64,000 bases of DNA from Methylotenera sp. L2L1 (lineage in GTDB: Bacteria; Pseudomonadota; Gammaproteobacteria; Burkholderiales; Methylophilaceae): NCBI RefSeq assembly GCF_000744605.1, contig NZ_JQMG01000001.1, forward strand, positions 1,674,001-1,738,000, read 5' to 3'. The notes under the pieces are model-generated. The model ran no database searches. It was given only the letters and a program-made list of their open reading frames with translations, and was not told the origin of the DNA. Both the position numbers and the translations under genes were made by a program. Shown piece after piece: positions 59,122-64,000 of the stretch (its first letter is position 1; every line of letters begins with the position of its first letter).

Positions 59122-59880
59122 ATGGAACACGCCACATTTGACCATAATGAAGAGCAGTATATTGTGCATAACCCGAAAGAGGTGATGCAGATTCTGAACG
59201 ATTTGATCAAGCATAAAGCAATGCTCAAGGTGTCATTTAACCGTGGCGCAGATGAATATCTTACGAATATTATTAGCATTGACCCAAAAGTGGGCGCGGT
59301 GTATTTAGATATTGGTGTTGATGAAGAGTTTAATCGTAGACTACTTGCAAGTGATCATGTCGTTTTCTTAAAAGAAGATGGCGTGAAAATTAAATGGACC
59401 AGCACAAAAGTGACTGAGGCCAGTTTAAAAGATGGCAAGGCCATCAAAATTGTACTGCCTAAAGACTTAATCCGTCTTCAGCGCCGAGATTTTTTCCGGT
59501 TTGCTACCCCTGTTGTGAGCCCTGTAATGTGTAGAATTCTAGTACCTGATGTATTGGACCCAGAAGTAGAGAGTGTTCTTGAGTTGACGTTAGTTGATGT
59601 CAGTTTAGGCGGAATAGGCGCATTTGTATCTGCGCCATTAAACCCAGCAGTCGTGATTGGTCAAGAATTTAGTGGTTGTAAGATTGGTTTTCCAGATGTT
59701 GGTGAAACAAATCTTACGTTAATGGTTAAAAACATTACTGAGATTCACACAAAAGACGCGGTGACTAAATATCGCATTGGTTTTGTGTATGTTGAGCCAT
59801 CAAGGGGTAATGAGGGTTTGATCAATCGTTACGTTTATATTTTAGAACGTCAGGCAATCGCATTAGCGCATAGGGGTTAG
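59122..59880 (+). CDS. PilZ-domain flagellar brake protein (YcgR-like)
   Basis: 252 residues. The N-terminal YcgR domain (about 15-110) precedes a PilZ domain with both c-di-GMP motifs: RRDFFR (Arg122 and Arg126 of RxxxR) and DVSLGG (159-164). In YcgR the complex slows the flagellar motor; other PilZ proteins act on pili or secretion. No motility gene is near, so the target is not known. It faces the EAL-HDOD gene end to end. Confidence 0.9.
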   Translation: MEHATFDHNEEQYIVHNPKEVMQILNDLIKHKAMLKVSFNRGADEYLTNIISIDPKVGAVYLDIGVDEEFNRRLLASDHVVFLKEDGVKIKWTSTKVTEASLKDGKAIKIVLPKDLIRLQRRDFFRFATPVVSPVMCRILVPDVLDPEVESVLELTLVDVSLGGIGAFVSAPLNPAVVIGQEFSGCKIGFPDVGETNLTLMVKNITEIHTKDAVTKYRIGFVYVEPSRGNEGLINRYVYILERQAIALAHRG

Positions 59881-59915
59881 CACGCGCGCTAGTGGGCGTG
59901 TGCCTGTTACCCTAT

Positions 59916-61130
59916 TTATATCCCTAGCGACTCTGCCCATGCTAATGCGGCGATGTGGCACTCGTTTACTTTGTTTGCATCATATTGTAAAAGCTCTGCA
60001 AGTTCCAGAATCCGCTTATTATCAGCACCTTCGCAAGCTTCTGTTAGTTGCAAAAATGGACCATACACACCTTCGCGGTTAAGTAGTGCCTCGGATACAT
60101 TTTCCGGTAACTGAATTTTTTCTAGCACCTGATCCATCGGCATTTTTAGTATGGCATCTAATAAAGAAAAAACGCCAACGATGAATAGATTGTCCCGATC
60201 ATGTTTATCAAAATAACCTTCACCTAGTAGTTCAGTCAGGCGTCCGCGCGTGATGGATGTTTTCATCAACGCGGGAGGAGTGGCGTTCTCTCCGGCAGTG
60301 ACCATCAGCAACGTGAGCCAGCGGTAAAGTTGTTTTCTGCCCAAGATGGTGAGTGCATGTTGAATGGATTGAATTTCACATGAAAGTCCAAAGCCTACGG
60401 AATTAATATAGCGTAGTAACTTAAATGAGAGTGCGGCGTCACGTTTAAAGCCATTTTCAATGTCTTTGTTGTCTGAATCTTGCGTCACTAGATTAAGTAA
60501 ATTCAATACGCTATCAAATGACGGGTTGATGACTTTAGCCGTGAAGGTTTCTGGGCGCGCGAAGTAGAACCCTTGGAAGCGTCTAAACCCAATTTCTTTA
60601 TAGGCATCAAACTGTTCTAATGTTTCAATTTTTTCTGCGACCATTTGTATGTTGGGCGCTGAGTATTTTTGAAATAACTTACTAGCCTCTTGCTGCGTAA
60701 CACTTTGAGAGTCTATTTTGATGAAGTTGGCGAATTCGACCAGTGGTTCGAGTTTTGTGCTGAGGTGTGGATTATCCAATGCGATTTTGAATCCAAGCTT
60801 ATGTAGTGCTCTACAGCGTTCAATGACCGCTTCGCCTGCGATCACCGTGCGTAGTATTTCCAATACTGTACGTTGCGGTGGCATGAGCTCAATAAAGTCA
60901 CTCATTAGCATTGCTTCATTGACGTTAATAAATGCTAGCTTGTCACCTAACAGCCACTGTACATCCATATCGCCCATGGTATTGACTAGCACACTTGAGC
61001 ATGCCTTCAGTTCGTCTTCAAAGATCGCGGTGTCTGCATCAGCGCTATGTCTAAATAGCAGCTCATAGCCGATGATGTGTTGTTTCACATCCATAATTGG
61101 TTGACGCCCAATAAATACTTGATCTTCCAT
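59916..61130 (-). CDS. EAL-HDOD signalling protein with a degenerate EAL domain
   Basis: 404 residues. The EAL domain (about 1-200) has lost key residues: EAL is ELL in GYELLFRH, and the DDFGTG motif reads LDNPHLS. IKID, VAEKIETLEQ and QGFYFARPE are kept. The HDOD domain (about 200-400; RDAALSFKLLRYINS) follows. This is the architecture of YuxH/CdgJ-type proteins, which bind partners rather than cut c-di-GMP. The start has AGG upstream (AGGCTAGAAAATG). Confidence 0.9.
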   Translation of the reverse strand: MEDQVFIGRQPIMDVKQHIIGYELLFRHSADADTAIFEDELKACSSVLVNTMGDMDVQWLLGDKLAFINVNEAMLMSDFIELMPPQRTVLEILRTVIAGEAVIERCRALHKLGFKIALDNPHLSTKLEPLVEFANFIKIDSQSVTQQEASKLFQKYSAPNIQMVAEKIETLEQFDAYKEIGFRRFQGFYFARPETFTAKVINPSFDSVLNLLNLVTQDSDNKDIENGFKRDAALSFKLLRYINSVGFGLSCEIQSIQHALTILGRKQLYRWLTLLMVTAGENATPPALMKTSITRGRLTELLGEGYFDKHDRDNLFIVGVFSLLDAILKMPMDQVLEKIQLPENVSEALLNREGVYGPFLQLTEACEGADNKRILELAELLQYDANKVNECHIAALAWAESLGI

Positions 61131-61267
61131 TTTCTAGCCTTAAAGTGTTCTTGATAGTCGGATGCTAAATTTCTGAAATAACACAAGCATGACTATGATG
61201 CTTCATGTTGAATATACAGTATAAAATTTTACCTGACTTAAAGTGTACTGCGTGTTGTATTTATTAA

Positions 61268-63007
<1,740 letters not shown>

Positions 63008-63086
63008 TTTCTGTTTGATTGCTGATGATTAAGTTTTTTTAATTTAGGTCCTTATCTAGCGAGTTTGGTTTCTCGCGGATAATGGC

Positions 63087-63560
63087 TTAATCAACTTGTG
63101 TGATGGTCATTTCACCTTTGTAAAGGCGGATGTCCATTCGCCCTAGAAATGACATGCCAAGCAATATGTCACCATCCAAGCCAGGCGCAATCATCGCAGC
63201 CACATTATTTGCATGCACGCCACCGATTTTCACTGATTCTAATCTCACCATGTAGCCTATGCTTTCACCGTTTGCGGTATTGGTTCTTACTGCGCTAATG
63301 CTCTTTAGGTTAAGTTTGTCTGCTATAGATTGTGATATCGCTACGCCAGTGGCGCCAGTATCAACCAGTACATTCACTTTTACGCCGTTAATGAGTGCTT
63401 CTGTGCGGTAATGACCATCTAATCCCCGTTTGAGTACGACTGAACTAGCGTTACCTAGTTTGTAAATCTTGTTAGGGTTCTGGATGCTATCTGCTAGATA
63501 GTAAATCACACCTGCCAATGCTAACCAAACCAAAATAGAAATGAATGTGTTTCTTGACAT
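63087..63560 (-). CDS. membrane-anchored retropepsin-like aspartic protease (TIGR02281 type)
   Basis: 157 residues. One N-terminal membrane segment (FISILVWLALAGVIYYLA) and a periplasmic single-domain pepsin-like fold with the active triplet Asp67-Thr68-Gly69 in VLVDTGATGVAIS, and later ILLGMSFLGRMDI. Such proteins would work as dimers. The substrate is unknown. It ends 5 bases after the DUF3307 gene on the same strand, suggesting an operon. Confidence 0.9.
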   Translation of the reverse strand: MSRNTFISILVWLALAGVIYYLADSIQNPNKIYKLGNASSVVLKRGLDGHYRTEALINGVKVNVLVDTGATGVAISQSIADKLNLKSISAVRTNTANGESIGYMVRLESVKIGGVHANNVAAMIAPGLDGDILLGMSFLGRMDIRLYKGEMTITQVD

Positions 63561-63565
63561 AAGTG

Positions 63566-63946
63566 TTATGCAAAGTTGAATGCAATGGCAATGATTGCAA
63601 AATAGGTGAGGTGATGTAGTAGCTGGTCAAAGCCTAGTAATATCCAAAACCACTCGCTGTTATTTGCCTTTAGGTCAAATTTCATGCTGATATTCATTTT
63701 GGCCCAATCAATATGGTAGTGGATTACCATATCAGCAAGCGCAAAAATCCATGCGGATGAACCAAGCCAGTAGATTAACGAGATGAAGGTGCCTGCGCCG
63801 TGTATAGCAGCATGTGCTATACCGCCGGCATGACCATAAGTGCCTTTGTTTTTGTACATCCAAGGGGATGCTTGTAATGGAAAGTCGCAGATGAAGTGCT
63901 TGATAAACAGGCACAAGAGCGCTACAAACATCGGGGTTTCAAGCAT
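63566..63946 (-). CDS. DUF3307 membrane protein
   Basis: 126 residues with several membrane segments and His clusters (FIKHFICDFPLQ, GIAHAAIHGAG, MVIHYHIDWAK, LLHHLTYF). The His/Asp pattern resembles membrane-bound metal-dependent hydrolases, but no activity is known for DUF3307. GGAGG about 10 bases before the ATG. First of two genes with the aspartic protease; another gene ends just upstream. Confidence 0.85.
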   Translation of the reverse strand: MLETPMFVALLCLFIKHFICDFPLQASPWMYKNKGTYGHAGGIAHAAIHGAGTFISLIYWLGSSAWIFALADMVIHYHIDWAKMNISMKFDLKANNSEWFWILLGFDQLLHHLTYFAIIAIAFNFA

Positions 63947-63964
63947 TGGTGCTAGCCTCCGGTG

Positions 63965-64000
63965 TTAGTCTGCTTCGTCAATCCATGCAAGCTGGATTGC
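63965..64000 (-). CDS. 3' end of a gene cut by the window edge
   Basis: Read on the minus strand the last bases give AIQLAWIDEAD and TAA. It has the look of a protein C-terminus and ends 18 bases before the DUF3307 start, so it could be the first gene of that operon. Too short to identify. Confidence 0.4.
   Translation of the reverse strand, partial: AIQLAWIDEAD

Overview
The window looks like the chromosome of a low-to-moderate GC betaproteobacterium, most likely of the Methylophilaceae (Methylotenera-like). This rests on inference from gene order: tpiA-secG-tRNA-Leu-nuoA to nuoN-DUF2818, and thrS-infC-rpmI-rplT-pheS-pheT-ihfA-merR-tRNA-Pro. Both orders are typical of Betaproteobacteria. 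No 16S rRNA gene is present to confirm it.

Layout. Positions 1-8.9 kb are housekeeping: a C39-like peptidase lipoprotein with TPR repeats, a histone-H1-like basic protein behind a perfect palindrome, exopolyphosphatase (ppx), the chaperone htpG behind a sigma-32-type promoter, glycogen phosphorylase (glgP) and a DUF4197 protein. Positions 9.1-23.2 kb form an accessory island. A two-partner secretion pair (TpsB transporter and a 2189-residue CdiA/FHA-like TpsA) is followed by a chain of small secreted or membrane genes, each preceded by and overlapping the 3' end of a toxin-tail-like reading frame (one intact, three broken). A REP-associated tyrosine transposase (RAYT) bounded by inverted repeats, a 12/13-bp tandem repeat and a stand-alone cytochrome P450 lie among them. 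This is read as a polymorphic toxin/immunity locus with displaced orphan modules, and it is the most interesting part of the window.

Positions 23.2-31.6 kb hold repair and housekeeping genes: msrA, a Y-family polymerase, a glycine-zipper protein, an RpfE-like gene coupled to recJ and nnrD, pagP, tpiA and secG. Positions 31.6-46.9 kb hold tRNA-Leu(GAG) and the complete 14-gene respiratory complex I operon with DUF2818 at its end; a 30-codon reading frame fills the nuoD-nuoE gap. Positions 47.1-49.8 kb hold a NUDIX hydrolase, an SDR-family epimerase and a lytic transglycosylase.

Positions 50.0-58.9 kb form a translation block: tRNA-Val, thrS with a leader hairpin, infC starting at ATA, L35, L20, pheS, an inserted DUF4919-like gene, pheT, ihfA, a MerR regulator and tRNA-Pro(GGG). 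Positions 59.1-64 kb hold two proteins of the cyclic-di-GMP type (a PilZ/YcgR-like protein and a degenerate EAL-HDOD protein), phosphoglucomutase (which with glgP gives a route from glycogen to glucose-6-phosphate), a membrane-anchored retropepsin-like protease, a DUF3307 membrane protein and the last codons of one more gene.
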